Assembly (NCBI RefSeq): GCF_004917065.1
Contig: NZ_SSYA01000001.1
Span: 1,246,160-1,310,159 of the forward strand
Direction of reading: 5' to 3'
DNA: 64,000 nt
Source of the DNA: Geomonas ferrireducens
Lineage (GTDB): Bacteria; Desulfobacterota; Desulfuromonadia; Geobacterales; Geobacteraceae
Under the pieces are notes generated by a model that saw only the letters and a list, made by a program, of their open reading frames with translations, searched no databases and had not been told where the DNA came from. The translations under genes were made by a program, and so were the position numbers. Below, piece by piece: positions 1 to 8,237 of the stretch. Positions within the stretch are counted from its first letter, which is position 1; each line of letters begins with the position of its first letter.

Positions 1-601
1 CATCGTGGGTACGCTCGCCGCAGATCCCCTCGCGGTGGTAGTTGGCGACCTTGTTGTAGTCGCGCCCGAGGGCGTTGGCCACGACCTCGCCCATTCTCAC
101 TGCGGTCCCGGAGGGGGAGTCCTTCTTCAGGCGGTGATGCGCCTCGACGATTTCGACGTCGAAGTCGTCGCCGAGGATCTTGGCGACATCGGCCAGTACC
201 TTGAAGCATACGTTCACGCCGACGGACATGTTCGGAGCGATGATCACCGGGATCTCGCGTGCGAGTTCCGCGGCGAGGGCGCGTTCTTCAGGGGTGAAGC
301 CGGTCGAGCCGATGACGATGGATTTCTTATAGAGGGCGCAGACTTCGAGGTTTTTCAGGGACACCTTCGGTGCGGTGAAGTCGATCAGCACGTCGCAACC
401 CTGCACTACGGCGTTCAGGTCGTCGTTGATGGTGACGCCGATGGCGCCGAGCCCCGCGTTGTAACCGGCATCCTGCCCGACCATCGGGTGCCCGGGCCGC
501 TCCAGAGCGCCGGAGAGCTCCACTCCTTCCGATTCCTTGATGGCGGCGATGATGCGGCCGCCCATGCGGCCGGCAGCCCCGCAAACAGCTATTTTAACCA
601 T
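1..601 (-). CDS. dapB: 4-hydroxy-tetrahydrodipicolinate reductase, partial (C-terminus outside window)
   Basis: Cytoplasmic NAD(P)H-dependent reductase that converts the DapA product to tetrahydrodipicolinate in the diaminopimelate/lysine pathway. The reverse-strand frame starts with ATG at 599-601 and stays open to the window edge (about 200 codons). The N-terminus reads MVKIAVCGAAGRMGGRII, a Rossmann GxxGRMG nucleotide-binding loop. Further in are the dapB-type segments IGSTGFTPEE, APNMSVGVN and EAHHRLKKDSPSGTA, which hold the catalytic His-His and Lys residues of the family. It is the third gene of lysA-dapA-dapB, separated from dapA by about 206 bases that hold a palindromic repeat doublet. 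Only the C-terminal part is missing. Confidence 0.95.
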   Translation of the reverse strand, partial: MVKIAVCGAAGRMGGRIIAAIKESEGVELSGALERPGHPMVGQDAGYNAGLGAIGVTINDDLNAVVQGCDVLIDFTAPKVSLKNLEVCALYKKSIVIGSTGFTPEERALAAELAREIPVIIAPNMSVGVNVCFKVLADVAKILGDDFDVEIVEAHHRLKKDSPSGTAVRMGEVVANALGRDYNKVANYHREGICGERTHD

Positions 602-675
602 TGGTTTCTCCATTTTGTTGATGTATGCCGGGGGGCCTGCGCCTTCCCCCGACATGCACGTCTCCCTTCCAACTT

Positions 676-770
676 CCCGCCCCCGGAGGGGGAGGGTCAG
701 GGAGGGGGCGCGTAGCGGCTCGTTCAGGCAAGAATCCCCCCTCCCGACCTCCCCCCTCCGGGGGGAGGAG
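676..770. repeat. GC-rich palindromic repeat doublet (REPIN/BIME-like)
   Basis: Two copies of a ~36-base GC-rich palindrome face each other. The left copy at 676-710 contains CCCCCGGAGGGGGAGGG; the right copy at 735-770 contains CCCCCCTCCGGGGGGAG. A spacer of about 24 bases begins CGTAGCGGC. The same unit recurs at 59120-59157, 59568-59605, 59693-59730 and 63835-63928, and the CGTAGCGGC flank is shared with the 63.9 kb doublet. It lies in the dapA-dapB gap, so its RNA hairpins could affect read-through to dapB (inference). Confidence 0.85.
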
Positions 771-807
771 CGTGGAGTGATCCTCAGGGGCAATGCCGAT
801 CCGTCAG

Positions 808-1680
808 TTAGATCAGCTTGTATTCCTTCATGATGGAAATGAGCTTCGCCTTGTTGGCCTCCATGAGCGGGGCGAGCGGCAGGCGTACTTCGTCGCTGCA
901 CTTGCCCATCAGGGAAACCGCGGTCTTTACCGGCACCGGGTTGCTCTCGATGAACATCGCATTTGAGATCTTCAGCAGGTACAGGTGCAGCCTCCTCGCC
1001 TCTTCCATGTTCCCGGCGTTGAAGGCATCGACCAGCGCGGAGACTTCCTTCGGCATGATGTTGGCGGTCACCGAGATGACCCCCTTGGCGCCTGCGGCCA
1101 TCATGGGAAGAGTGATGAAGTCGTCACCGGAGAGCACGTCGAGCTTGTCGCCGCAAAGTGCGAGCACCTCGGAGGCCTGCTGCAGCGAGCCGGTTGCCTC
1201 CTTGATGGCGACGATGTTGGAGTGCTCGGCAAGGCGCGCAACGGTCTCAGGGAGGAGGTTCACGCCGGTACGTCCCGGTACGTTGTAGAGGATCTGCGGC
1301 AACGCCACGGCGTCGGCCACCGCCTTGTAGTGGCGGTAGAGACCTTCCTGGGAAGGCTTATTGTAGTAAGGGGTTACCAGCAGCGCGCCATCGGCGCCCA
1401 GGTCCTTGGCGTGCTTGGTGATCTCGATGGCTTCGTGGGTGGAATTGGAACCGGTGCCGGCGATGACCGGGACCCTCTTGTTCACCTGCTCCACGACGAT
1501 CTGGATGACCCTGTCGTGCTCTTCATAGCTCAGGGTGGAGGACTCGCCGGTGGTGCCGCACGGCACGATGGCGTCGGTTCCGTTGGCAATCTGGAACTCG
1601 ACCAGTTCCCTCAGTTTTTCTTCGTCCACCGCGTGGTTGTTGAACGGTGTTACGATCGCTACGATACTTCCGTGAAACAT
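808..1680 (-). CDS. dapA: 4-hydroxy-tetrahydrodipicolinate synthase
   Basis: Condenses pyruvate with aspartate semialdehyde, the first committed step of the diaminopimelate/lysine branch; cytoplasmic (beta/alpha)8 barrel. The 290-residue length is normal for the family. Visible motifs are CGTTGESSTL (41-50) with the active-site Thr pair, YNVPGRTG (132-139) with the catalytic Tyr132, and VAIKEATGS with the Schiff-base Lys160. The start ATG at 1680 follows an AAGGAGGTAGCCC-type ribosome-binding site read on the minus strand. It lies 41 bases downstream of lysA and is clearly in the same operon. Confidence 0.97.
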   Translation of the reverse strand: MFHGSIVAIVTPFNNHAVDEEKLRELVEFQIANGTDAIVPCGTTGESSTLSYEEHDRVIQIVVEQVNKRVPVIAGTGSNSTHEAIEITKHAKDLGADGALLVTPYYNKPSQEGLYRHYKAVADAVALPQILYNVPGRTGVNLLPETVARLAEHSNIVAIKEATGSLQQASEVLALCGDKLDVLSGDDFITLPMMAAGAKGVISVTANIMPKEVSALVDAFNAGNMEEARRLHLYLLKISNAMFIESNPVPVKTAVSLMGKCSDEVRLPLAPLMEANKAKLISIMKEYKLI

Positions 1681-1721
1681 GGGCTACCTCCTTATGGTAA
1701 CTATCCGATAGATTTAGGAAT

Positions 1722-2975
1722 TTAAAGGAAAGTGGGGACGCTCTCGCCCTTGACCAGATCAGCCAGGGTCTCTCGCTCTCGCACCACTTCGAATCTCTTT
1801 CCGTCGACCATCACTTCGGCCACCCGCGGGCGGCTGTTGTAGTTGCTGCTCATGGTGAAGCCGTAAGCGCCGGCAGACATGAACGCGATCAGGTCACCGG
1901 GCTGGAAATTCGGGATCTCCCGGTCCTTGACCAGGAAGTCGCCGGATTCGCAGATCGGACCGACGATGTCACCTTCGATGACCCCGCTTTGGTTTCTCAC
2001 CACCGGACGGACGCCGTGGAAGGAACCGTACAGCGCAGGCCGGGCCAGATCATTCATCCCCGCGTCGACGATGACGAAGTTCTTTTCCTCGCCCTGTTTA
2101 GTGTAGAGGCATCTGCCGACAAGAATGCCGGCGTTGCCTACTAGGTTCCTCCCTGGCTCGAAGAGCAGATGCAACCCGAGGTCTTTGGTCTCCTCGATTA
2201 TCGAGGAACCGTAGTCTGCGGGAAGCGGCGGCGCTTCATCGTTGTACTGGATGCCGAGGCCGCCACCCAGGTCAAGGTACTTCACGTCGATGCCCATGTC
2301 CCTGACGCCTTCTAAAAGGCGCTTCAGTTTCTTGATGGCGTCGACAAAAGGAGAAACCTTGGTGAGCTGGCTGCCGATGTGACAGTCGATGCCCAGGATC
2401 TCCAGGTTATTCATGCTCTTGGCGCGCTGGTACTGCCCAAGGGCGCGCTCGATGTTGATACCGAACTTGGCCTTCTTCAGTCCCGTGGTGATATAGGGAT
2501 GGGTTTCCGGGTCGACGTCCGGATTGACGCGGATGGCGATGCCGGCCTTTTTGTTCAGGCGCCCCGCCACCTCGTTGATCCGGTCGAGTTCCTGCTCCGA
2601 CTCCACGTTGAACATCAGGATGCCGGTTTTCAAGGCGTAGGCGATCTCGTCGTCTCTTTTCCCCACGCCGGAATAAACCACTTTTTTAGGATCGACGCCG
2701 ACGGCCAGCGCCCGGTACAGTTCCCCGCCCGAGACGATGTCCACACCACCGCCGAGATTTACGAAGGTCTTGAGGACGGCAAGGTTGGAGTTGGCCTTCA
2801 CCGAGTAGCAGATCGTGTGAGGCGCACCGGCAAAGGCGTCGTCCATCGCCTTGAAATGACGCTCCAGAGTTGCCCTGGAGTAGACGTAAACAGGGCTTCC
2901 TACTTCAGCAACGATATCTTTGATCGCGACCTCTTCTGCGAAGAGCTCGTCACCTTTGTACTGAAAGTGATGCAT
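1722..2975 (-). CDS. lysA: Diaminopimelate decarboxylase
   Basis: PLP-dependent group IV decarboxylase that makes L-lysine from meso-diaminopimelate, the final step of the pathway. At 417 residues it is full length. CYSVKANSN carries the PLP lysine (Lys60), HIGSQ is the conserved fold III motif near residue 200, and CESGDF near residue 343 carries the active-site Cys contributed by the partner subunit. The start ATG at 2975 is preceded by a GGGGGA Shine-Dalgarno on the minus strand. It is the first gene of lysA-dapA-dapB, transcribed away from the AT-rich gap at 2976-3472, where a promoter is expected. Confidence 0.96.
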   Translation of the reverse strand: MHHFQYKGDELFAEEVAIKDIVAEVGSPVYVYSRATLERHFKAMDDAFAGAPHTICYSVKANSNLAVLKTFVNLGGGVDIVSGGELYRALAVGVDPKKVVYSGVGKRDDEIAYALKTGILMFNVESEQELDRINEVAGRLNKKAGIAIRVNPDVDPETHPYITTGLKKAKFGINIERALGQYQRAKSMNNLEILGIDCHIGSQLTKVSPFVDAIKKLKRLLEGVRDMGIDVKYLDLGGGLGIQYNDEAPPLPADYGSSIIEETKDLGLHLLFEPGRNLVGNAGILVGRCLYTKQGEEKNFVIVDAGMNDLARPALYGSFHGVRPVVRNQSGVIEGDIVGPICESGDFLVKDREIPNFQPGDLIAFMSAGAYGFTMSSNYNSRPRVAEVMVDGKRFEVVRERETLADLVKGESVPTFL

Positions 2976-3472
2976 AAGTCATCCCCCTTCTGTTGAGGTG
3001 AAGTTGCCGTCGTAAACAAAAAAAGTTTTTATTTCTAACATATAAACCGTCAAAAAGTCAAAATAATGCTTTGCCGTATTCCCTTGTTGTCAGTGGGTCT
3101 TTTTGTCGGTTTCGTCGAGCGGACATTGGTTCGACGAGATCATACCTTCTTCAAAAGGACTCTCTCACCATTCCCTCTCCGGTTCCTCACTCCCTACTCT
3201 TGTGTTCCTCTTCTCACAACACTCACCACCCCTATGTGAGTTTATCCTAATTGTGCGATTACGGTCTGCAGACCCGGACGGGCTCGAGGTGAAGATTCGC
3301 AATCGGCACCTCGGATGTCGCCGGTTCCGATCAATTTGCACAAAATTTAGGCTTTAAATTTGGCACCAAAAACAGGCGATCTCGCCACAAGACAAACACT
3401 GACCTTTCCCTGCAAGCACAACCCCTAAAAAACCCCTTTTTGCTCGCTTACAAAGAAATCGGTAAAAATTAA
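2976..3472. other. Intergenic region between lysA and rsmG, no gene seen
   Basis: About 500 bases, AT-richer than the surroundings. Open frames in it (for example 3103-3357 plus) have atypical composition and no recognisable domain. Read on the minus strand, TTGACT at 3061-3056 and TTGACG at 3053-3048 are possible -35 boxes ahead of lysA, but no good -10 at normal spacing could be fixed. No tRNA or convincing terminator was seen. In many bacteria parA/parB follow rsmG at this spot; they are absent here. Confidence 0.5.
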
Positions 3473-4126
3473 CTATTTCTTAACAATCATTACCAGCGAT
3501 CTGGCGTCTCCAGAGCAAGGGAGATTGAAATCGAGCACCGACTCGACCCTGGCTCCGAGTTTCTGCAGTTCCTCTTCAGCGGCCGACACCTCTTCGGCTG
3601 CGTTCTTTCCCTTCATGGCGACGATGCGTCCTTCCGGCTTCAGGACCGGCAGCGCCATGGCAACGAAGGAAGGTATATCCGAAAAGGCGCGGGAGACGAC
3701 CCAGTCGAAATAGTCGGGGTAGTCGGCGGCGAGCGTTTCCGCCCGGACATGAAGCGCATCGAAAGATTGGAAACCCAGCAGACGCACCGCCTGTTTCTGA
3801 AAGCTGATCTTTTTCACCACTGCATCAACTGACACGATGGCCAGATCGGGGTGCACCACCTTCACCGGGATACCAGGAAATCCTCCGCCGGAACCGATAT
3901 CAAGCATACGTGCCGGTCCGCGCACCACCTTCAAAAGGCTGAGCGAGTCTACAAGGTGCTTCACCGCAATCCCTTCGTCATCGGTTATCGCGGTCAGATT
4001 GATCTTGCGATTCCACTTTTTCAGCTCCTCCGCGAAAAGGTCCAGGCTCTTCAACTGCGCAGCAGTGAGCTCGATACCCAGTTCCGCGGCCCCTTTTTTC
4101 AGGAAATCCCTGGCGCGCTCGTTCAT
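3473..4126 (-). CDS. rsmG: 16S rRNA (guanine527-N7)-methyltransferase
   Basis: SAM-dependent methyltransferase that modifies G527 of 16S rRNA. The 217-residue product has WNRKINLTAITD (38-49), a family signature, and the SAM-binding loop DIGSGGGFPG (76-85). The start codon overlaps the mnmG stop by four bases (ATGA at 4123-4126), so the two are translationally coupled. This mnmG-rsmG pair is the usual left flank of origin regions. It ends at 3473 and is not followed by parAB. Confidence 0.96.
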   Translation of the reverse strand: MNERARDFLKKGAAELGIELTAAQLKSLDLFAEELKKWNRKINLTAITDDEGIAVKHLVDSLSLLKVVRGPARMLDIGSGGGFPGIPVKVVHPDLAIVSVDAVVKKISFQKQAVRLLGFQSFDALHVRAETLAADYPDYFDWVVSRAFSDIPSFVAMALPVLKPEGRIVAMKGKNAAEEVSAAEEELQKLGARVESVLDFNLPCSGDARSLVMIVKK

Positions 4127-5997
4127 CGGCCGTACCTCGCCTTAAGCGCAATGGAAAGGATGGTGATGCCCGCAGGAGTGATGCCGGGGATGCGGGAAGC
4201 CTGGCCCAGGGTGTCCGGACGGAACTTCACCAGCTTCTCCCGCACCTCGGTGGATAGGCCGGAGACACTGCCGTAATCCATGTCGGCAGGGATCTTTGTC
4301 GTCTCCAGTTTGGCGGAGCGCTCCACCTGCTCGAGCTGGCGCTGAATATAGCCCTGATACTTGATCTGGATTTCGATCTGCTCGCGTACCTGTTCTGGCA
4401 GCTCCATGATCTCCGGGTAGATGCGCGAGAGGTCCTGACAGGTGAACTCGGGACGGCGCAGCAACTGCTCATAGCTGATGGCATTCTGCATGCCGACCAG
4501 CCCCCATTCCTCAAGCAATTCCTCACCCGCAGCGGACGGCGCCAGCCTTTCCCTGGATAGGCGCGCAAGTTCGGTATCGATCAGCTCTTTCTTTGCCAGG
4601 AAAGAGTTGTAGAGGAACTCAGGCACCAAACCGATCTCGTGCCCCTTCTCCCTCAGGCGCAAATCCGCGTTGTCCTCGCGCAGCAGCAGGCGGTATTCCG
4701 CACGGGAGGTGAACATACGATACGGCTCTTTCGTGCCGAGGGTGACCAGATCGTCGATCATCACACCGATATAGGCTTCGCTGCGGCCCAGAACCAGCGG
4801 CTCTTTTCCCTGGACCCGAAGGGCGGCGTTGATGCCGGCCATGAGTCCCTGGGCAGCCGCCTCCTCGTAACCGGACGTCCCGTTGATCTGACCGGCATGG
4901 TAGAGGTTGTGTACCAGCTTCGTTTCCAGCGAGGCGTGCAGCTGGATCGGGTTGACGTAGTCGTACTCGATCGCGTAGGCCGGGCGCATGATCTCGACGC
5001 GCTCGAGGCCTTCTATGCTCCGATAGAAAGCCCATTGTATGTCGATTGGAAGCGAGGTGGACATACCGCTGGGGTAAACTTCGACGGTCTCACGCCCCTC
5101 CGGCTCAATGAAGGTTTGGTGACGGTCCTTGTCCGGGAAGCGCACGACCTTATCCTCGATGGATGGGCAGTAGCGCGGCCCGATCCCCTCGATGATACCG
5201 GCATAGAGCGGGGAGCGGTCGAGACCGCTACGGATGATCTCGTGGGAGCGCTCGTTGGTATAAGCGATGTGGCAGGGAACCTGGCTCTGTTCGATTCTCT
5301 CGGTCGAGAACGAGAACGGCACCGGGTTCTCGTCGCCGTACTGCTTCTCGAGCCTATCGAAGTCGATGGTTCTGCCGTCGAGGCGCGCAGGGGTACCGGT
5401 TTTCAGACGGCCCACGTCGAAACCATAATCTTTCAGTCCGTCGGACAGGCCGATGGAGGGTAGGTCCCCTGCCCTGCCGCCCGGGTAATGGATCAAGCCG
5501 ATATGAATGAGGCCGCGCATGAAGGTACCGGTGGTGAGAACGACCGTATTGCCCATGAAGCGGACGCCGCCCTTGGTATCCACGCCGACCACCGCGCCGT
5601 CCTCTATTACCAGTCCGGTCACCTCGACCTGTTTGAGATCGAGGTCATCCTGCTGCTCCATGACGTGCTTCATACGCAGACGGTACATCTGCTTGTCGGC
5701 CTGGGCACGCGAAGCGCGGACGGCAGGTCCTTTCTTCGTGTTCAGCACGCGGAACTGGATACCGGTCGCGTCGATGTTGCGCCCCATCTCACCACCAAGG
5801 GCGTCGATTTCCTTGACCAGGTGACCTTTCGCCAAACCGCCGATGGCCGGGTTGCAGGACATGAGGGCGATGGCGTCCAGGTTGATGGTGAGCATAAGGG
5901 TAGACTGCCCCATCCTGGCAGCAGCGAGCGCAGCCTCGCACCCGGCGTGTCCCGCGCCGACCACAATCACGTCATATTTCTTGTCGTAAACTATCAA
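4123..5997 (-). CDS. mnmG: tRNA uridine-5-carboxymethylaminomethyl modification enzyme, FAD subunit
   Basis: FAD-dependent partner of MnmE that installs cmnm5 on wobble U34 of tRNAs. The 624-residue protein opens with the dinucleotide-binding motif VVGAGHAGCEAALAAARMG. Family blocks include SCNPAIGGLAKGHL, RLKTGTPARLDGR and, in the C-terminal half, MFTSRAEYRLLLREDNAD. The length is typical. Its partner mnmE lies upstream at 6852-8219 in the same orientation, but an 850-base gap with parS sites and a minisatellite separates them, so mnmG probably has its own promoter there. Confidence 0.97.
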   Translation of the reverse strand: MIVYDKKYDVIVVGAGHAGCEAALAAARMGQSTLMLTINLDAIALMSCNPAIGGLAKGHLVKEIDALGGEMGRNIDATGIQFRVLNTKKGPAVRASRAQADKQMYRLRMKHVMEQQDDLDLKQVEVTGLVIEDGAVVGVDTKGGVRFMGNTVVLTTGTFMRGLIHIGLIHYPGGRAGDLPSIGLSDGLKDYGFDVGRLKTGTPARLDGRTIDFDRLEKQYGDENPVPFSFSTERIEQSQVPCHIAYTNERSHEIIRSGLDRSPLYAGIIEGIGPRYCPSIEDKVVRFPDKDRHQTFIEPEGRETVEVYPSGMSTSLPIDIQWAFYRSIEGLERVEIMRPAYAIEYDYVNPIQLHASLETKLVHNLYHAGQINGTSGYEEAAAQGLMAGINAALRVQGKEPLVLGRSEAYIGVMIDDLVTLGTKEPYRMFTSRAEYRLLLREDNADLRLREKGHEIGLVPEFLYNSFLAKKELIDTELARLSRERLAPSAAGEELLEEWGLVGMQNAISYEQLLRRPEFTCQDLSRIYPEIMELPEQVREQIEIQIKYQGYIQRQLEQVERSAKLETTKIPADMDYGSVSGLSTEVREKLVKFRPDTLGQASRIPGITPAGITILSIALKARYGR

Positions 5998-6085
5998 AAC
6001 CTTACTCCATTCGCAGTTTGAGCCTTAGGAACGCATTACGAAGCGGCAGGGTCCCCTCAACAGGGATGCTACTGATCCCGATGCA

Positions 6086-6101
6086 TGTTCCACGTGAAAC
6101 A
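6086..6101. promoter_or_regulatory. parS centromere site 1
   Basis: The 16-mer TGTTCCACGTGAAACA matches the bacterial chromosomal parS consensus TGTTNCACGTGAAACA, the ParB/Spo0J binding palindrome. It lies about 90 bases upstream of the mnmG start and about 4.8 kb from dnaA, where parS sites usually cluster. A second site is 731 bases away on the other side of the tandem repeat. Confidence 0.93.
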
Positions 6102-6191
6102 ATACTAAAAATACCTGTATACTCAGGGTGTTGCCCAACATTACCAAAAACAACAGCCTCATATACCGACTAACGACTTATACGGAACAGT

Positions 6192-6695
6192 CAACGACTC
6201 GTCGGATGCGTCCAACGACTCATCCGGTGCGTCCAACGACTCATCCGGTGCATCCAACGACTCATCCGGTGCATCCAACGACTCATCCGGTGCGTCCAAC
6301 GACTCATCCGGTGCGTCCAACGACTCATCCGGTGCGATCTACGACTCATCCGGTGCGATCTACGACTCATCCGGTGCGATCAACGACTCATCCGGTGCGA
6401 TCAACGACTCATCCAGTGCGATCAACGACTCGTCGGATGCGTCCAACGACTCGTCGGATGCGTCCAACGACTCGTCGGATGCGTCCAACGACTCGTCAGG
6501 TGAGTCCAACGACTCGTCCGGTGCGTTCAACGAGTCGTCCGGTGCGTTCAACGAGTCGTCCGGTGCGTTCAACGAGTCGTCCGGTACGTCCAACGACTCA
6601 TCCGGTGCGTTCAACGACTCGTCCGGCGCAACCAATGACTCATCCTGCGCGACCAATAACTCGTCCAACCCGACCGGCGACTCGTCACCTCGGTG
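6192..6695. repeat. Tandem repeat, 24 x 21 bp, between two parS sites
   Basis: Twenty-four head-to-tail 21-base units fill 504 bases without gaps. The consensus is CAACGACTCRTCCGGTGCGTC, and the last three copies are more diverged. Variants fall in runs: GTCGGATGCG units at 6192 and 6423-6485, and GAGTCG in place of GACTC at 6528-6590. This suggests expansion by slippage or unequal exchange. The unit length is a multiple of three, so both strands stay open. The plus frame would read a PTTHPVR heptad and the minus frame an acidic DESLNAP heptad. Neither has a convincing start, domain or membrane anchor, so I treat it as non-coding with low certainty. Confidence 0.93.
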
Positions 6696-6816
6696 AACTA
6701 GCGGGAGAACCAGGTGCCGCAGTCCAGGCTCTTCCCACGAGAGCAAGGATACCACCGCACCTACGTAAACAGTCAGAACCAGCGTAAGCCATTATAGTTT
6801 CGTTGAAAAGCAAAAC

Positions 6817-6832
6817 TGTTTCACGTGAAACA
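6817..6832. promoter_or_regulatory. parS centromere site 2
   Basis: The perfect 16-bp palindrome TGTTTCACGTGAAACA is an exact match to the canonical parS sequence. It lies 19 bases downstream of the mnmE stop (mnmE is on the minus strand and ends at 6852). Together with the site at 6086-6101 it brackets the 504-base minisatellite. No parA or parB gene lies in this window. Confidence 0.96.
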
Positions 6833-6851
6833 TCAGCGAAGATCTGTGCCC

Positions 6852-8219
6852 CTACTTCCCAATACAGAAGCTCGAGAAGATCCTATCGAGAATGTCGTCC
6901 GCAGTAGTCTCCCCGGTCACCTCGCCTACTGCGTCGAGCGCATCGCGCAAGTCTATAGGGAGAACCTCCAGATTCATACAAGCTTCAAGATTGCTGACGA
7001 AGGAGCGCAACGAGGTACGGGCCTTAAGCAGCGAATCCCGGTGCCGCGCCTTGGAGACTGCAACATACTCGCGGCTGTCTATCGCGTGACCATGCATGAA
7101 AGCATTGGTGATCGCATCGCGCAAGGAAGGAACACCGGACCCGGTATGCGTGGAGATGGTCACCACGGGCGCGGAGAAATCTGACGGGAGCACAGCCACC
7201 GATGGCAGATCAGACTTGTTCTCTACCACGATACAACTCTTAGCACCGATGGCACGAAGAATGGTCGCATCGTCTTCATCAAATGGTGCGGAGCCGTCGA
7301 TGACGAAAAGAACCAAGTCGGCCCTCGGTATGCGGTCCAGAGACAGCCGTACGCCTTCCTGCTCAACCTGATCATCCGACTCGCGGATGCCGGCAGTATC
7401 GAGCAGTTTGACGGGCAAGCCGTTTATGTTGACCACCTCTTCTATCAGGTCCCTGGTAGTGCCCGGTACCGAAGTGACGATGGCCCGTTTTTCCTTCAAG
7501 AGGGTATTGAGGAGACTGGACTTCCCTACGTTCGGCTTGCCTGCGATGACGACCGAAACCCCGTCGCGCAGCACCCTCCCCTCGTCAAACCCCTCTATCA
7601 ATGAGTCCAATTCAGCCAGTGCCGGCGTTACTTTGCCGAGAACATCGGTCTCAACGGCAACATCGACGTCGTCTTCCGGAAAGTCGATAAGTGCCTCTAC
7701 GTAGGCCAAGGCATAGACAATCCCGTCCTTCACCGTAGCGATCCGTTTGGACAAGAGCCCTTCGCGCTGGTGTTGAGCAAGTGCCAGGGAGGCATCGGTC
7801 CGGCTGGATATGACGTCCATTACGGCTTCCGCCTGTACCAGATCGATCCGCCCATTCAGGAAAGCGCGCTTGGTGAATTCGCCGGGTTCCGCCAGACGTG
7901 CCCCTTCACTGATCACGAGATTGAGGATCCTGGAAACGACGAGAGTGCCACCGTGGCACTGTATCTCGACCACGTCTTCCCTTGTATAGGAATTGGGCGT
8001 CTTCATATAGACGACCATGGCCTCGTCGACCAGGTCGCCAGTTTGCGGAGTTACCACAGCGCCATAAGAAAAACGGTGGCTTTTTAGGCCACCGTTCGAC
8101 TTAGCTTTGAAGATGCTCTCGGCGATCGGCAGGGAGGCAGGGCCGCTGATCCTTACGATCCCGATACCCCCCTCACCTACCGCTGTGCTGATTGCTGCGA
8201 TTGTGTCGCGTACATACAT
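6852..8219 (-). CDS. mnmE: tRNA modification GTPase MnmE (TrmE)
   Basis: GTPase that works with MnmG on tRNA wobble uridine modification. The 455-residue product has an N-terminal tetrahydrofolate-binding domain (RDTIAAISTAVGEGGIGIVR), a helical domain interrupted by a Ras-like G domain with GKPNVGKSS (P-loop), DTAGIRES (switch II) and NKSD (G4), and the conserved C-terminal FCIGK whose Cys is essential in the family. It starts 18 bases downstream of the yidC stop. The jag/khpB gene often found between yidC and mnmE is absent here. Confidence 0.97.
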   Translation of the reverse strand: MYVRDTIAAISTAVGEGGIGIVRISGPASLPIAESIFKAKSNGGLKSHRFSYGAVVTPQTGDLVDEAMVVYMKTPNSYTREDVVEIQCHGGTLVVSRILNLVISEGARLAEPGEFTKRAFLNGRIDLVQAEAVMDVISSRTDASLALAQHQREGLLSKRIATVKDGIVYALAYVEALIDFPEDDVDVAVETDVLGKVTPALAELDSLIEGFDEGRVLRDGVSVVIAGKPNVGKSSLLNTLLKEKRAIVTSVPGTTRDLIEEVVNINGLPVKLLDTAGIRESDDQVEQEGVRLSLDRIPRADLVLFVIDGSAPFDEDDATILRAIGAKSCIVVENKSDLPSVAVLPSDFSAPVVTISTHTGSGVPSLRDAITNAFMHGHAIDSREYVAVSKARHRDSLLKARTSLRSFVSNLEACMNLEVLPIDLRDALDAVGEVTGETTADDILDRIFSSFCIGK

Positions 8220-8237
8220 TGTCGTATCCGTTTAGTG

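Noticed and set aside
3103..3357. 84-codon plus-strand frame in the lysA-rsmG gap
   Set aside because: No ribosome-binding site, atypical composition, no recognisable domain.
6192..6695. Possible CRISPR array
   Set aside because: The units are contiguous with no unique spacers and no cas genes nearby.
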